Assembly (NCBI RefSeq): GCF_029537485.1
Contig: NZ_JARPUS010000001.1
Coordinates: forward strand, 372,001-436,000
Length of the DNA stretch: 64,000 bases
Direction of reading: 5' to 3'
DNA from: Pseudomonas sp. GOM6
GTDB taxonomy: Bacteria > Pseudomonadota > Gammaproteobacteria > Pseudomonadales > Pseudomonadaceae
The translations under genes and the position numbers were made by a program. Under the pieces are notes generated by a model. It did no database searches. It was not told the DNA's origin and saw nothing but the letters and a program-made list of their open reading frames with translations. Positions within the stretch are counted from its first letter, which is position 1, and the number at the start of each line of letters is the position of its first letter. Positions 37,897 to 46,802 of this stretch are shown here, one piece after another.

Positions 37897-38738
37897 ATGA
37901 ACGGCAAACTTTCCCTGGCCAGGTTGGCCCTTTTTGCAGCGTCTCTGCTGGCCTGCTCCTATACCTTTTCAGCTCCCAGCCCATCTGCTCCCTGCAGTAA
38001 CTGCACCCGCGGACCAAACCCCACCGAAGCCTCGCTGAAGGCCAACTCCGGACCATTCAGTGTTTCCCGCTTCAGTGTGTCCGGCTTCCTGCGTGGTTTT
38101 GGCAACAGCACGGTGTATTACCCGACCAACACCACCGGCAAGATGGGGGCCATCGCTGTCATTCCCGGCTATCTGTCCTATGAGAGCAGCATCGAATGGT
38201 GGGGGCCGCGCCTGGCGACAGCCGCGCTAACCAGCTCAGCAGCGCACTGGACTACCTGATCAGCCAAAGCAACTCACGCACCAGCCCGCTGTACAACAAG
38301 ATCGACAGTACCCGTCTGGGCGCTATTGGCTGGTCGATGGGGGGCGGCGGTTCGCTGAAGCTGTCCACGCAGCGCTCGATCAACGCCATCATCCCGCAGG
38401 CGCCTTACTATGCGGGTTTCAACCGCTTCAACGAGATCAACACGCCTGCCCTGATTCTGGCCTGTGAGTCCGATGTCGTTGCCCCTGTCGCTGTTCATGC
38501 TTCGCCGTTCTACAACCGTCTTCCCAACTCGACACCCAAGGCCTTTCTGGAGATCAACAACGGCTCGCACTTCTGTGCCAACTCCGGCTACCCGGACGAG
38601 CGCCTGCTGGGTATGTACGGCATCGCCTGGATGAAGCGTTTCATCGACTTCGATACCCGCTACAGCCAGTTCCTCTGCGGCCCCAACCACTCGGCGGATT
38701 ACAGCATCTCCGAGTACCGTCAGAACTGCCCTTACTGA
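37897..38738 (+). pseudogene. Second PETase-like polyester hydrolase, frameshifted by a 55-bp deletion
   Basis: Tandem paralogue of the upstream gene. The ATG at 37897 has AAGG eight bases upstream and starts a signal peptide ending in SAPS. The frame is normal to about 38217, then 55 bp present in copy 1 (equivalent to SHGFVVMTMNTNTIYDQP plus one base) are missing, with a 2-bp CG microhomology at the junction. The rest continues in the other frame to 38738 with all catalytic residues (GWSMGGGG, ACESDVVAP, GSHFCANSG) and about 90% identity to copy 1. Reading stops at 38259 in the original frame. Either a recent loss or an assembly error. Confidence 0.88.
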
Positions 38739-38759
38739 GGACTGTTCGAACCACCAGCC

Positions 38760-38790
38760 AAGGGCGGACTTTTTAATCCGCCCTTTTTAT
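38760..38790 (+). terminator. Terminator after polyester hydrolase 2
   Basis: Stem AAGGGCGGA / TCCGCCCTT (38760-38768 / 38777-38785) with an 8-base loop, then TTTAT. It is 22 bp past the pseudogene stop, so copy 2 has kept its own transcription end. Confidence 0.85.
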
Positions 38791-38849
38791 TTGTGCCGCC
38801 GTGACCTGTGCCTCCACCTACACTCGATGGGGAGAGGCGGAGGTGCACA

Positions 38850-39707
38850 TTGGCGGGTGAAGTGTCCGAGTATGCGATCTACCGGCGGGTGATATCCCAG
38901 CTCATGCAGGGGCAGGAGCAGTTGCCGAGCCTGCCGAAGCTGACGCTGGAAATTCGCCGCGCGTTAAAGGATGGGGCGGTGAATACGGCAGTTCTGGCGC
39001 GCCTGATCGGCCGTGATCCAGCCTTGTCGGCACTGCTGATGAAGCATGCCTCGTGCGCCCTCTACCGTCATCCGGTAGCCCCCAGGTCCCTGCAGGACGT
39101 GATAGCCCAGCTTGGCCTGCGCGAGGTGGATCGCATCACCATGGTGCACAGCGTCAAGAGCCTGTTCACCCTGCACAGCCCAGGGCACAAGCAGCTGTTT
39201 ACCGATGTTTGGGGGCGCCTCACGCTCAAGGCGGGTATATGCGTTGTGCTTTCCCGCCTACTGGGACGGGTGACGCCGGAGCACGCGCTGCTGGCTTGCC
39301 TGCTGGGAGAGGTGGGCTCCCTGGCAGTGCTGTCGGCGTTCAAGGACGGGGCGCAGATTCCCTCCACGCCGCTGTATGCCAAGTTGTGCCGAGAATACAG
39401 CGGGTCGCTGGGCGTGATTTTGTTGAAGCAGTGGACGGTGGATGACGAGTACATCCAGGTGATCCGCTGCACGGGTAACTGGCAATACAGCGGCGGGCCG
39501 GGCCTGGATCTGATCGATCTGGTCAACCTGGCTCACTACCACGTGTCGAGGGTGAACGATGCCGAGCCTGAGTTACCTCAGCTGCAGACCCTGGCGGCCT
39601 ATCAGAAGCTGGCACCGCCACTCAATTTGATCAATGCGCGTGGCGAGTTGGAGTTGCTGATCAAGCACTGGGCGGACGTCGATGAGATTGCCAAAACCCT
39701 GCACTAG
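38850..39707 (+). CDS. HDOD-domain protein
   Basis: Encodes 285 residues if it starts at the TTG at 38850, which has GGAGG six bases upstream; a GTG at 38808 lies in the same frame but without a site. The HDOD fold, an HD-related non-catalytic domain in signalling proteins, is visible from LPSLPKLTLEIRRALKDG through ALLMKHASCALYRHP and LLACLLGEVGSLAVL. No GGDEF, EAL or receiver is attached. Its end overlaps the next gene by 26 bp, so the two are probably translated together. Confidence 0.83.
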   Translation: MAGEVSEYAIYRRVISQLMQGQEQLPSLPKLTLEIRRALKDGAVNTAVLARLIGRDPALSALLMKHASCALYRHPVAPRSLQDVIAQLGLREVDRITMVHSVKSLFTLHSPGHKQLFTDVWGRLTLKAGICVVLSRLLGRVTPEHALLACLLGEVGSLAVLSAFKDGAQIPSTPLYAKLCREYSGSLGVILLKQWTVDDEYIQVIRCTGNWQYSGGPGLDLIDLVNLAHYHVSRVNDAEPELPQLQTLAAYQKLAPPLNLINARGELELLIKHWADVDEIAKTLH

Positions 39708-40572
39708 CGTTCTCCTTCCCCTGCTTATGGGGGCTTTCTTTTGGCTACCCGCGCAGGCCGAAGAGCGCTGGGTGGTGGCCGTGGCAGAGTTGCCGGGGCT
39801 GGCTGAGCGTGATGGTAGCGGCCCATTGCTGGCGCAGTTGGAGGTGTTGGATCGCCAGCTCGACGGGGTGAGTCTGGACGTGCGCGTAGTGCCCTTTGCG
39901 CGCTCCTTGCTGTTGGTACGTCAGGGGCAGGCCGACCTGCAGATGCCCTATATCGGCCTGCCACAGGCGCCTGCAGGTCTGCGCTATGGCCGGCAGGCGC
40001 TGGGGCAGGTGAATTTTGCCCTCTACAGTCGGCGCATGGAGCCATTGCGGCGCGAGCAGCTGCTGGCGCCAGGCTGGCTGCTCACGGAGAAAAAACTCGT
40101 CGACAGTGGCTTGAGTTCCGAGCTGCAGGAGGCGCTGGCCCCGCTGCTGGGGCGCAGCTGGCGCCTGGAGCAACTGCAGGCACGGATCGGGCCCCGGCCG
40201 GAGCTTGATACCCTGGCCTTTCCCTATCGGGTGGAAACCGATCGCGCTCATGCCGAGGTGCTCGGCTTTCCGGCGTTGCCCAGCAACACCATCCGCAGCA
40301 GCCTGGAGAAGCTCATGCTCGGGCGTATTCAGGGCTATGTGCTGGCGCCGTTGAACGTCGAGGTGGAGATCGACCGCATGGGCTTGCGTGAACAACTGCA
40401 GGCGGTTCGCTTCGCCGACTATCAGGCTCTCTGGCTGGTGGCGGATAGCACGCGTGGCGCTGCAATCGAGCAGCGTTTCAGCGCGGCGCTCAAGGTGTTC
40501 AAGGCCAATGTTGAACTCGACCGCGTCGGTCCCGCCTTGCAGGGGCAGGAACACTGGCAGCCCTGGCCCTGA
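39682..40572 (+). CDS. Predicted periplasmic solute-binding-like protein
   Basis: Encodes 296 residues with a Sec signal peptide (LLPLLMGAFFWLPAQA, cleavage near residue 26). The body starts RWVVAVAELPGLAERDGSGP and has FARSLLLVRQGQADLQMP, reminiscent of family 3 binding proteins but more diverged than the others in this window. The ATG lies inside the HDOD gene (26-bp overlap), implying coupling. Ligand unknown; no transporter nearby. Confidence 0.72.
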   Translation: MRLPKPCTSVLLPLLMGAFFWLPAQAEERWVVAVAELPGLAERDGSGPLLAQLEVLDRQLDGVSLDVRVVPFARSLLLVRQGQADLQMPYIGLPQAPAGLRYGRQALGQVNFALYSRRMEPLRREQLLAPGWLLTEKKLVDSGLSSELQEALAPLLGRSWRLEQLQARIGPRPELDTLAFPYRVETDRAHAEVLGFPALPSNTIRSSLEKLMLGRIQGYVLAPLNVEVEIDRMGLREQLQAVRFADYQALWLVADSTRGAAIEQRFSAALKVFKANVELDRVGPALQGQEHWQPWP

Positions 40573-40654
40573 GGGCTCAGCCCTGCCTCGGGGCTTGGGG
40601 CAGACAGGCTACGAGCGCTCCGTTCGCGGCTGGCCGCCGTGCTTGTTGTCAGGC

Positions 40655-41839
40655 TTAAACGTACTCGGCCGCCGCATGCGCCGAGGCCCAGGCCCACTGG
40701 AAATTGAAGCCGCCCAGGTGGCCGGTGACGTCCAGCACCTCGCCGATGAAGTACAGCCCCGGCGATTTTTGCGACTCCATGGTCTTCGAAGACACCTCGC
40801 GGGTATCGATGCCGCCCAGGGTCACCTCGGCGGTGCGGTAACCCTCGGTTCCGGCAGGCACCAGGCGCCACTCGTTCAAGCGGTTCGCGACTGCACCCAG
40901 CTCGGCCGGGGTGTACTGCTTGAGCGGTTTGCTGACGAACCACTGTTCGGCCAGCAGGGTGGCCATCTTCTTGGTGAACAGTTCGGCCAGCAGGGTCTTC
41001 AACTCGGTATTGGGACGTTCGCGCTGCTGGGTGGCCAGCCACTCGGGCAGGTCGATATGCGGCAGCAGATCAATTTCGATGGCATCACCCGGGTGCCAGT
41101 AGGAGGAAATCTGCAGGATCGCCGGGCCGCTCAGGCCGCGATGGGTGAACAGAATGTTCTCCTTGAAGCTCTGGCCGTTGCAGCTGACTACACAATCTTC
41201 CACCGAGGTGCCGGACAGTTCCGTGCACAGCGCCTTGAGCTGCGGCTCGGTGATGGTGAACGGCACCAGGCCGGCGCGGGTCGGCAGCAGGTTGTGGCCG
41301 AACTGTTTGGCCACCTGGTAACCGAAGCCGGTGGCGCCGAGGGTGGGAATGGACAGCCCGCCTGTGGCGATCACCAGCGACTCGCAGTTGAACTCGCCGG
41401 CGCTGGTGTGCAGACGGTAGCCGCTGTCGGTCTTGGCGATGGTTTCGACCGAGGTGTCCAGGCGCAGGTCGACGCCGTGCTCGTCGCATTCGGCCAGCAG
41501 CATGTTGAGGATGTCACTGGCCTTGCGGTCGCAGAACAGCTGGCCGAGCTTCTTCTCGTGGTAAGGCACATCGTGCTTGACCACCAGCTCGATGAAGTCC
41601 CACTGGCTGTAGCGGGCCAGGGCCGATTTGCAGAAGTGTGCGTTGTGCGAGAGGAAGTTGGCCGGCTCGCAGTACAGGTTGGTGAAGTTGCAGCGCCCGC
41701 CGCCGGACATCAGGATCTTCTTGCCCGGTTTATTGGCGTGATCCAGCAGCAGCACGCTGCGCCCGCGTGCGGCGGCCTTGGCTGCGCACATCAGGCCCGC
41801 GGCACCGGCGCCGATGATGATGACCGGGAAGAAGGACAA
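40655..41839 (-). CDS. NAD(P)/FAD-dependent oxidoreductase, HI0933/YhiN family
   Basis: Flavoprotein of about 394 residues. N-terminal dinucleotide-binding motif VIIIGAGAAGLMCA, family motif KKILMSGGGRCNFTN, later ATGGLSIPTLGATG and the C-terminal GEVLDVTGHLGGFNFQWAW. Reaction unknown for this family. The start is uncertain: GAGG is eight bases before the TTG at 41839 and touches the GTG at 41848, so I prefer the TTG. It stands alone, convergent with the previous gene. Confidence 0.88.
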   Translation of the reverse strand: MSFFPVIIIGAGAAGLMCAAKAAARGRSVLLLDHANKPGKKILMSGGGRCNFTNLYCEPANFLSHNAHFCKSALARYSQWDFIELVVKHDVPYHEKKLGQLFCDRKASDILNMLLAECDEHGVDLRLDTSVETIAKTDSGYRLHTSAGEFNCESLVIATGGLSIPTLGATGFGYQVAKQFGHNLLPTRAGLVPFTITEPQLKALCTELSGTSVEDCVVSCNGQSFKENILFTHRGLSGPAILQISSYWHPGDAIEIDLLPHIDLPEWLATQQRERPNTELKTLLAELFTKKMATLLAEQWFVSKPLKQYTPAELGAVANRLNEWRLVPAGTEGYRTAEVTLGGIDTREVSSKTMESQKSPGLYFIGEVLDVTGHLGGFNFQWAWASAHAAAEYV

Positions 41840-41938
41840 GGGTTGCACCTCGGTTGTTCGTGGAAGGCGCGCATTCTAGCGGAAAGCGCGGCGGTGCCTG
41901 GGGGCAGTCGTCGCGTAGCCCGGTGTTCAGGCGCTTTT

Positions 41939-42048
41939 TGTGGGAGCGACTTCAGTCGCGATGGCTCTGCGGCTCAGGTGTTTCCCAGGATTTCACCCTG
42001 CGCAGCGCTTTTGCAGGGAGGGCTTTCGCGGCTGAAGCCGCTCCCACA
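41939..42048. repeat. Inverted pair of Pseudomonas REP-like elements
   Basis: TGTGGGAGCGACTTCAGTCGCG at 41939-41960 (the next base is A) and TCGCGGCTGAAGCCGCTCCC at 42026-42045 (continuing ACA) face each other across 64 bp. Each is an internal hairpin. This GTGGGAGC pattern is the common REP type of pseudomonads, and inverted pairs form BIME-like units. They sit between the flavoprotein and yccS ends. Confidence 0.85.
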
Positions 42049-42070
42049 GAAAGGCAGGTCCTGCCACAGC

Positions 42071-44263
42071 TCAAGCCGCCTTGGCCTCACCCTGCTGCGG
42101 CTGACGCTTCTGCAGGTGCGCCACCAGCGTGCGCAACGGCGCCAGCTGGCGGCAGATAAGGCCGAGCTGCACCTGCACCAGACGATGGCCCTCGTCCATC
42201 TCGTCGGGCAGTTGCTCCAGCTCCTCGGCCAGGGCCTGATCCTGTTCGTCATACACCGCCACGGGCTGGCCGTCGCGCAGGTTGCCGGCGATGGCGTCCA
42301 GGGTCTGACTGATATGCGCCACGGCGCGGTCGTGGAGGGCATCGCTGGCATCGTCGGCCAGGCTGGCACGGTGGGCGCCGAGGGCTGACAGGTAGCTGAG
42401 CAGGGTGTGTGACAGCACCAGGAAGCGGAAGCCGGTTTCGGCATCCTTACGGAAGTGGCCGGGCTCCAGCAGCATGTTGGACAGGGTGGTCGACAGCGCT
42501 GCGTCGGCGTTGTGCGCGTTGCGCCGGGCCAGGCGATAGCTCAGGTCGTCGCGGGCGCCGGACTCATACTGCTGCATGATCTGCAGCAGGTAGCGGCTGT
42601 TGCTGCTGAGCGTGCTGGCCAGCACCTGATTGAGTTTGCGCCCCTGCCAGTCGGGCAGGATGAAGAACACCGCCAGGCCGGCGATCACCGTGCCCAGTAC
42701 GGTATCCACCAGGCGTGGCCAGAGCAGGGCATAGGCATCGCTGATCTGGTTGAAGCACAGCACCACCACCAGGGTCATGGCGCTGGTGGCCAGGGTGTAG
42801 CGGTCGACCCGGTTGGTGAAGAACACCACGCCGGCGACCACGGCGAACAGCGACTGCAGCAGCGGGTCGGGGAACAGGCGGATCAGTGCCCAGCCCAGCA
42901 CCAGGCCGAGCATGGTGCCGCTGACCCGCTGCACCAGGCGCAGACGGGTGGCGCCATAGCTGGGGCGGCAAACGAACAGTGTGGTGAGCAGAATCCAATA
43001 GCCCTGCTGTGGGTGAATCCAGTGCAGCAGGCCATAGCCGGCGAGCAGGGCGATGGACAGGCGCAAGGCGTGGCGGAACACCAGGCTAGTCGGCGTGATG
43101 TGCTGGCGCAGGCGGGTCAGGGCGTCCTTGAGGTTCTGCGGCGAGCGGTCGAGCAGGGCGCTGTCCTGCTCGTCGGCCAGGGCGTCCGGGTTGCTCGCGC
43201 TGGTCAGTTTGCGTTCAAGCGTCGCCAGGTTGCCGGCCAGAGCGCCGAGGGCGCGCAGCAGACGGCGCCAGGCCGGGTTGTTCTGCTCGCGCAGATAGTT
43301 CATCGAGGCATCCAGCTCGGCCATGGCCTGGCTGTTGTCGTTGTAGTCGAACGGCTGGCGCAGGCGGATGGCCCGGCCCAGCGCCTGGCAGGCCTTGCCC
43401 TGCTGGCTGAGCAGGCGGCCGCAGCGGAACATCACGTCGCTGTGGAAGAAGGCCTCGGCCAGAGCGTTGTAGGGATAGTGCGAAGAGCTGGCGCGCTCGT
43501 GGATGTCCTGGGCGATGAAATACAGCTTGAGGTAGCGATTGGTCTTCTGTCCGCTGCGCTTGCGGCTCATACGGTTGAGGATGATTTCCTTGGCCAGGTT
43601 CAGCGCGCTCACCACCCGGCCGTTCTGCCGTGCCAGTTCGAGGCGGCGGGCCTCGATGTCGATCTTGCGCACCGGCTCGAACAGCGAGGCTTTCAGGCGC
43701 AGATAGGTGCCCAGTTCGTCGAACACCCGCGCCAGTGCCTGCTGCACCGGCTGCTGGCTGAACAGTGCGCTCCACAGTACCGCCAGCAGGCCGTACCAGG
43801 CCGCGCCGCAGATCAGCAGCAAAGGCTCCTGCCAGAAGATGCCCTGGGCACCACCGCGATGCTCCAGACCGATGGCGGTATAGATCGCCAAAATCAGGGT
43901 GGCCGAAGCGACCGCCGCGTAGCGCTCGCCAATGCCGCCGAGCAGGGTCATGCCGAACGCCGCCAGGGCCAGGCCGGCGCCGAACAGTAGCGGCGTCGGA
44001 AACAGCAGTTGTACGGCGCTGGCGGTGGCGGCGAAGCAGATCAGGGTCACGATCAGCGCCTGCAGGCGCCCGCGCCAGTGGTCATCGCTCTCGGCCAGCG
44101 CGCTGGCGATGCAGCCGAGGAACAGCGGGATGACGAACTCGATGCGTTCCAGGTACCAGCACAGCGCCATGGCACCGGCGAGGGCGATGAACACCCGAAC
44201 GCCATAGGTGAACTTCTCGCGCGCCCAGAGCTGGCGCAGGGTGTCATTCAGCGATGAGGACAT
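42071..44263 (-). CDS. yccS: YccS/FUSC-family inner-membrane protein
   Basis: Protein of 730 residues. Two hydrophobic blocks (~20-165 and ~395-525) of about five to six segments each flank a soluble central region and a C-terminal soluble tail, the architecture of YccS (an aromatic-acid-exporter-like FUSC protein). LVFRHALRLSIALLAGYGLL begins the second block. Transport function is predicted, not shown. The ATG at 44263 begins MSSSLNDTLRQLW. Single-gene unit following a TonB receptor on the same strand. Confidence 0.88.
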   Translation of the reverse strand: MSSSLNDTLRQLWAREKFTYGVRVFIALAGAMALCWYLERIEFVIPLFLGCIASALAESDDHWRGRLQALIVTLICFAATASAVQLLFPTPLLFGAGLALAAFGMTLLGGIGERYAAVASATLILAIYTAIGLEHRGGAQGIFWQEPLLLICGAAWYGLLAVLWSALFSQQPVQQALARVFDELGTYLRLKASLFEPVRKIDIEARRLELARQNGRVVSALNLAKEIILNRMSRKRSGQKTNRYLKLYFIAQDIHERASSSHYPYNALAEAFFHSDVMFRCGRLLSQQGKACQALGRAIRLRQPFDYNDNSQAMAELDASMNYLREQNNPAWRRLLRALGALAGNLATLERKLTSASNPDALADEQDSALLDRSPQNLKDALTRLRQHITPTSLVFRHALRLSIALLAGYGLLHWIHPQQGYWILLTTLFVCRPSYGATRLRLVQRVSGTMLGLVLGWALIRLFPDPLLQSLFAVVAGVVFFTNRVDRYTLATSAMTLVVVLCFNQISDAYALLWPRLVDTVLGTVIAGLAVFFILPDWQGRKLNQVLASTLSSNSRYLLQIMQQYESGARDDLSYRLARRNAHNADAALSTTLSNMLLEPGHFRKDAETGFRFLVLSHTLLSYLSALGAHRASLADDASDALHDRAVAHISQTLDAIAGNLRDGQPVAVYDEQDQALAEELEQLPDEMDEGHRLVQVQLGLICRQLAPLRTLVAHLQKRQPQQGEAKAA

Positions 44264-44365
44264 GGCAGCCTGATAAGTGAATAGGTTCGCCGTGAAGACG
44301 GCGGTGAGCCCGCGGGAGGCACCATTTAGTCAGCATTTGCGCAGAGTATTTATCCGCCGGCAATG

Positions 44366-44389
44366 AAAACGGGCCCGCAGGCCCGTTTT
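44366..44389 (-). terminator. Intrinsic terminator of the TonB receptor gene
   Basis: AAAACGGGC / GCCCGTTTT stem (44366-44374 / 44381-44389, short loop), read on the minus strand with a T run at its end, 53 bp past the receptor stop codon. Confidence 0.8.
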
Positions 44390-44441
44390 GTCTGGTTCAG
44401 GCCACGAGGCTAACTCGTGGCCATCATAACGCCCCAGCGTT

Positions 44442-46556
44442 TCAGTAGAAGCTATAGGTGAAGCCGGCCTGCACCGTGCGCGGTGCGCCAGGGTAGGCAT
44501 AGTTCTGGAACCCGCTTTCCTCATAGTCCTCGTTGAACAGGTTCTTCAGGTCGAGGTTGAGGCGCAGCTGCTCGTTGACCTGGTAGTAGCTCAGCAGGTC
44601 GACCGTGGTGTAGTCCTCCATCTCGAAGGAGGTCGCATCGGTTTTGCCGGCACGGTCGTCGACATACTTGATGCCGGCGCCCAGGCCCAGGCCGCGGGCG
44701 ATGCCATCCTGGAACTCATAGACGTTCAGCAGGCTGGCGCTGTTGCGCGGGATGTTGGCCAGACGTGTGCCTTCGGGAATCGAGTTGTCTTCGGTCACTT
44801 CGGCATCGACATAGGCGTAACCGGCGATCACCTTCCACTCGGGAGTCAGGTTGCCGGTGATGTTGAGGTCGAAGCCGCGGCTGCGTACTTCACCGGCGGC
44901 GATCTGGTAGTTGACGTCGACCGGGTCGACGGTCAGCACGTTCTGTTTGACGATGTGATAGATCGCCGCGTCGACGCTGTACTGCTGGTCGGGCGACTGC
45001 CATTTCAGGCCCATCTCGTAGGCCTTGCCTTCCTCCGGGTCGAAGCCATCGCCCTGGCGACTGGCGCCGCTGTTGGGTTTGAACGAGCGCGAGGCGTTGA
45101 CGTAGGCGTTGAGGTTGTCGGTCAGGCGGTAGGTCAGCCCGACGCGAGGCGTCGTGGCATTGTCCTCGTTACTCCAGCCGCTGCCCGAGACATAGTCGCG
45201 GTACTCATGGTCGAAGTGCTCGAAGCGCACACCGATCAGCGCTTGCAGGCGCTCGGTCAGCTGCACCTGGTCCTGGATGAAGGCGGCCATGGTGTCGAGC
45301 GTTTCGTAGTTGTCGGTGGGTGTCCGGGTCAGTGCCGGGCGTGCCTGATCGAGTTGTGGGTCAAAGAGGTCGACCGGGTAGGCAGTGGTAGAGCCGCTGG
45401 AGCGGCGGATCAGCGACTTGTAGTCGTAGTCTTCATATTCGATGCCGGTGATCAGGGTGTGCTCCAGCCCCAGGGCGGAGAAGTTCCCGGTCAGGTTCAG
45501 CTGCGCGTCACGGTCATCCCATTCCAGCTTGCGCCAGCTGAAGTTGCGCCCGAGTGTTCGGCCGTCGGCCTGCAGGCCGTTGGCTTCCACGGCATTGCCC
45601 TGCAGGGTGCCGTTGAGGTACTGCACGCCACCGGCCATTGTCCAGTCGTTGTTGAGCAGGTGCTCGAAGCGTAGCTGCACCATTTCGTTGTCGTTGTGCA
45701 GCATGTTGTCGCTGCCTTCGCCCCACACGTTGGTGTCGCGCGAGGCGGTACCGGCCTGATTGGCATAGCGGGTCAGGCCGCGATCCAGTGGGTGGTTGTT
45801 GCGCAGGATGTCGGCTTCCAGGGTGATCCGCGTGGCGTCGGTGGCTTGCCAGCTGAGCATGGGCGTGACGCCATAGCGTTCGCTCTCCACATTGTCGCGG
45901 AAGCTTTCCCCGCCTTCGCCGACCAGATTCAGGCGATAGGTCAGGCGCTGCTCTTCGTCCAGCGCGCCAGTGGCATCCAGGGTGCCGCGTTGCATACCCT
46001 GGTCATCGAGCTGACTGCCCACCACCAGGTGGCTCTCGGCCTGCGGCTGCTTGGACACCACATTGAAGGTGCCGCCGGGATCACTGCGGCCGTAGAGGGT
46101 CGAGGCGGGGCCGCGCAGGACTTCGACTCGTTCGATGTTGTAGGCGTCCGGTGCATTCGGGTAGCCACGGTTGACCGGGAAGCCGTTGCGATAGAACTCA
46201 CCGCTGGTGAAACCGCGCACGGTGTAGCCGGTCAGGCCCTGGCCGCCGAAGTTGTTGCCACGGCCGACGCCGCCGGCATAGTCGAGGGCGTCCGTCAGCC
46301 GGGTTGCGCCGGTGTCTTCCAGTGCGTCGCGAGTAACGATGCTGATGGATTGCGGCGTGTCGTGTACGGCGCTGTCGGTGCGCGTGGCGCTGGCTGAGCG
46401 CGTGGCATGGTAGCCCTTGACGGGACCGTCTGGGCGTTCTGTGCTTTCGGCGTTGGCATCGATGTTGGTGGCGTCCAGTTGCAGCGGTGTGCTTTCGGCC
46501 CAAACAGCAGGGGCGTGACAGCTCAAGACACAGAGGGCGAGCAGGGTAAGGCGCAT
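44442..46556 (-). CDS. TonB-dependent siderophore receptor
   Basis: Outer-membrane receptor of 704 residues with a signal peptide (~1-20). The plug domain includes DTPQSISIVTRDAL and VEVLRGPASTLYGRSDPGG. The barrel follows, ending in the hallmark aromatic residue (AGFTYSFY). It is of the FhuA/FhuE/ferric-hydroxamate class rather than a heme receptor, but the siderophore cannot be told. No N-terminal secretin/TonB signalling domain, so it is not a sigma-factor transducer. A Fur-box-like inverted repeat at 46592-46613 precedes it. Confidence 0.93.
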   Translation of the reverse strand: MRLTLLALCVLSCHAPAVWAESTPLQLDATNIDANAESTERPDGPVKGYHATRSASATRTDSAVHDTPQSISIVTRDALEDTGATRLTDALDYAGGVGRGNNFGGQGLTGYTVRGFTSGEFYRNGFPVNRGYPNAPDAYNIERVEVLRGPASTLYGRSDPGGTFNVVSKQPQAESHLVVGSQLDDQGMQRGTLDATGALDEEQRLTYRLNLVGEGGESFRDNVESERYGVTPMLSWQATDATRITLEADILRNNHPLDRGLTRYANQAGTASRDTNVWGEGSDNMLHNDNEMVQLRFEHLLNNDWTMAGGVQYLNGTLQGNAVEANGLQADGRTLGRNFSWRKLEWDDRDAQLNLTGNFSALGLEHTLITGIEYEDYDYKSLIRRSSGSTTAYPVDLFDPQLDQARPALTRTPTDNYETLDTMAAFIQDQVQLTERLQALIGVRFEHFDHEYRDYVSGSGWSNEDNATTPRVGLTYRLTDNLNAYVNASRSFKPNSGASRQGDGFDPEEGKAYEMGLKWQSPDQQYSVDAAIYHIVKQNVLTVDPVDVNYQIAAGEVRSRGFDLNITGNLTPEWKVIAGYAYVDAEVTEDNSIPEGTRLANIPRNSASLLNVYEFQDGIARGLGLGAGIKYVDDRAGKTDATSFEMEDYTTVDLLSYYQVNEQLRLNLDLKNLFNEDYEESGFQNYAYPGAPRTVQAGFTYSFY

Positions 46557-46591
46557 GTCGAGGGAGTTTCCGGAGGGCAGATATTATTGAG

Positions 46592-46613
46592 TCATTATCT
46601 TATTTGATAATGA
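46592..46613 (-). promoter_or_regulatory. Fur-box-like operator
   Basis: TCATTATC - 6 bp - GATAATGA, a perfect inverted repeat 36 bp upstream of the receptor start, built from the GATAATGAT-type Fur unit. Iron repression is the expected control. Confidence 0.75.
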
Positions 46614-46768
46614 TTGTATTTTATTGGATTGGCCGGGCCATAGGGAAGATGCCTGTGTGCATGGGCTTGCAGGCTGGTGGTGGCGCAGAGGTTTGAGAGG
46701 AAGTGCGTAGGAGAGGTGGACGCAGTTTGCCTGCGTGCCGCTGTTGCTGGAGAGCAGAGAGCAGTGAT

Positions 46769-46785
46769 CCCGGCGTTGCGCCGGG
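46769..46785 (-). terminator. Weak hairpin after ntrC
   Basis: CCCGGCG - 3 bases - CGCCGGG stem (46769-46775 / 46779-46785) starts 18 bp past the ntrC stop. No T-run follows, so termination is uncertain. Confidence 0.4.
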
Positions 46786-46802
46786 CTCACGGGCTCACGG
46801 GA

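Noticed and set aside
38190..38260. Programmed ribosomal frameshift in the second hydrolase
   Set aside because: No slippery heptamer or downstream pseudoknot seen; comparison with copy 1 shows 55 missing bases, not a slip site.
38196..38738. Possible independent start of a shortened PETase within copy 2
   Set aside because: An ATG is at 38196 but there is no ribosome-binding site and no signal peptide, and the frame is fully explained by the deletion.
40388..42388. 666-residue + strand frame opposite the flavoprotein and yccS
   Set aside because: Passes through the flavoprotein and the REP pair in antisense; shadow.
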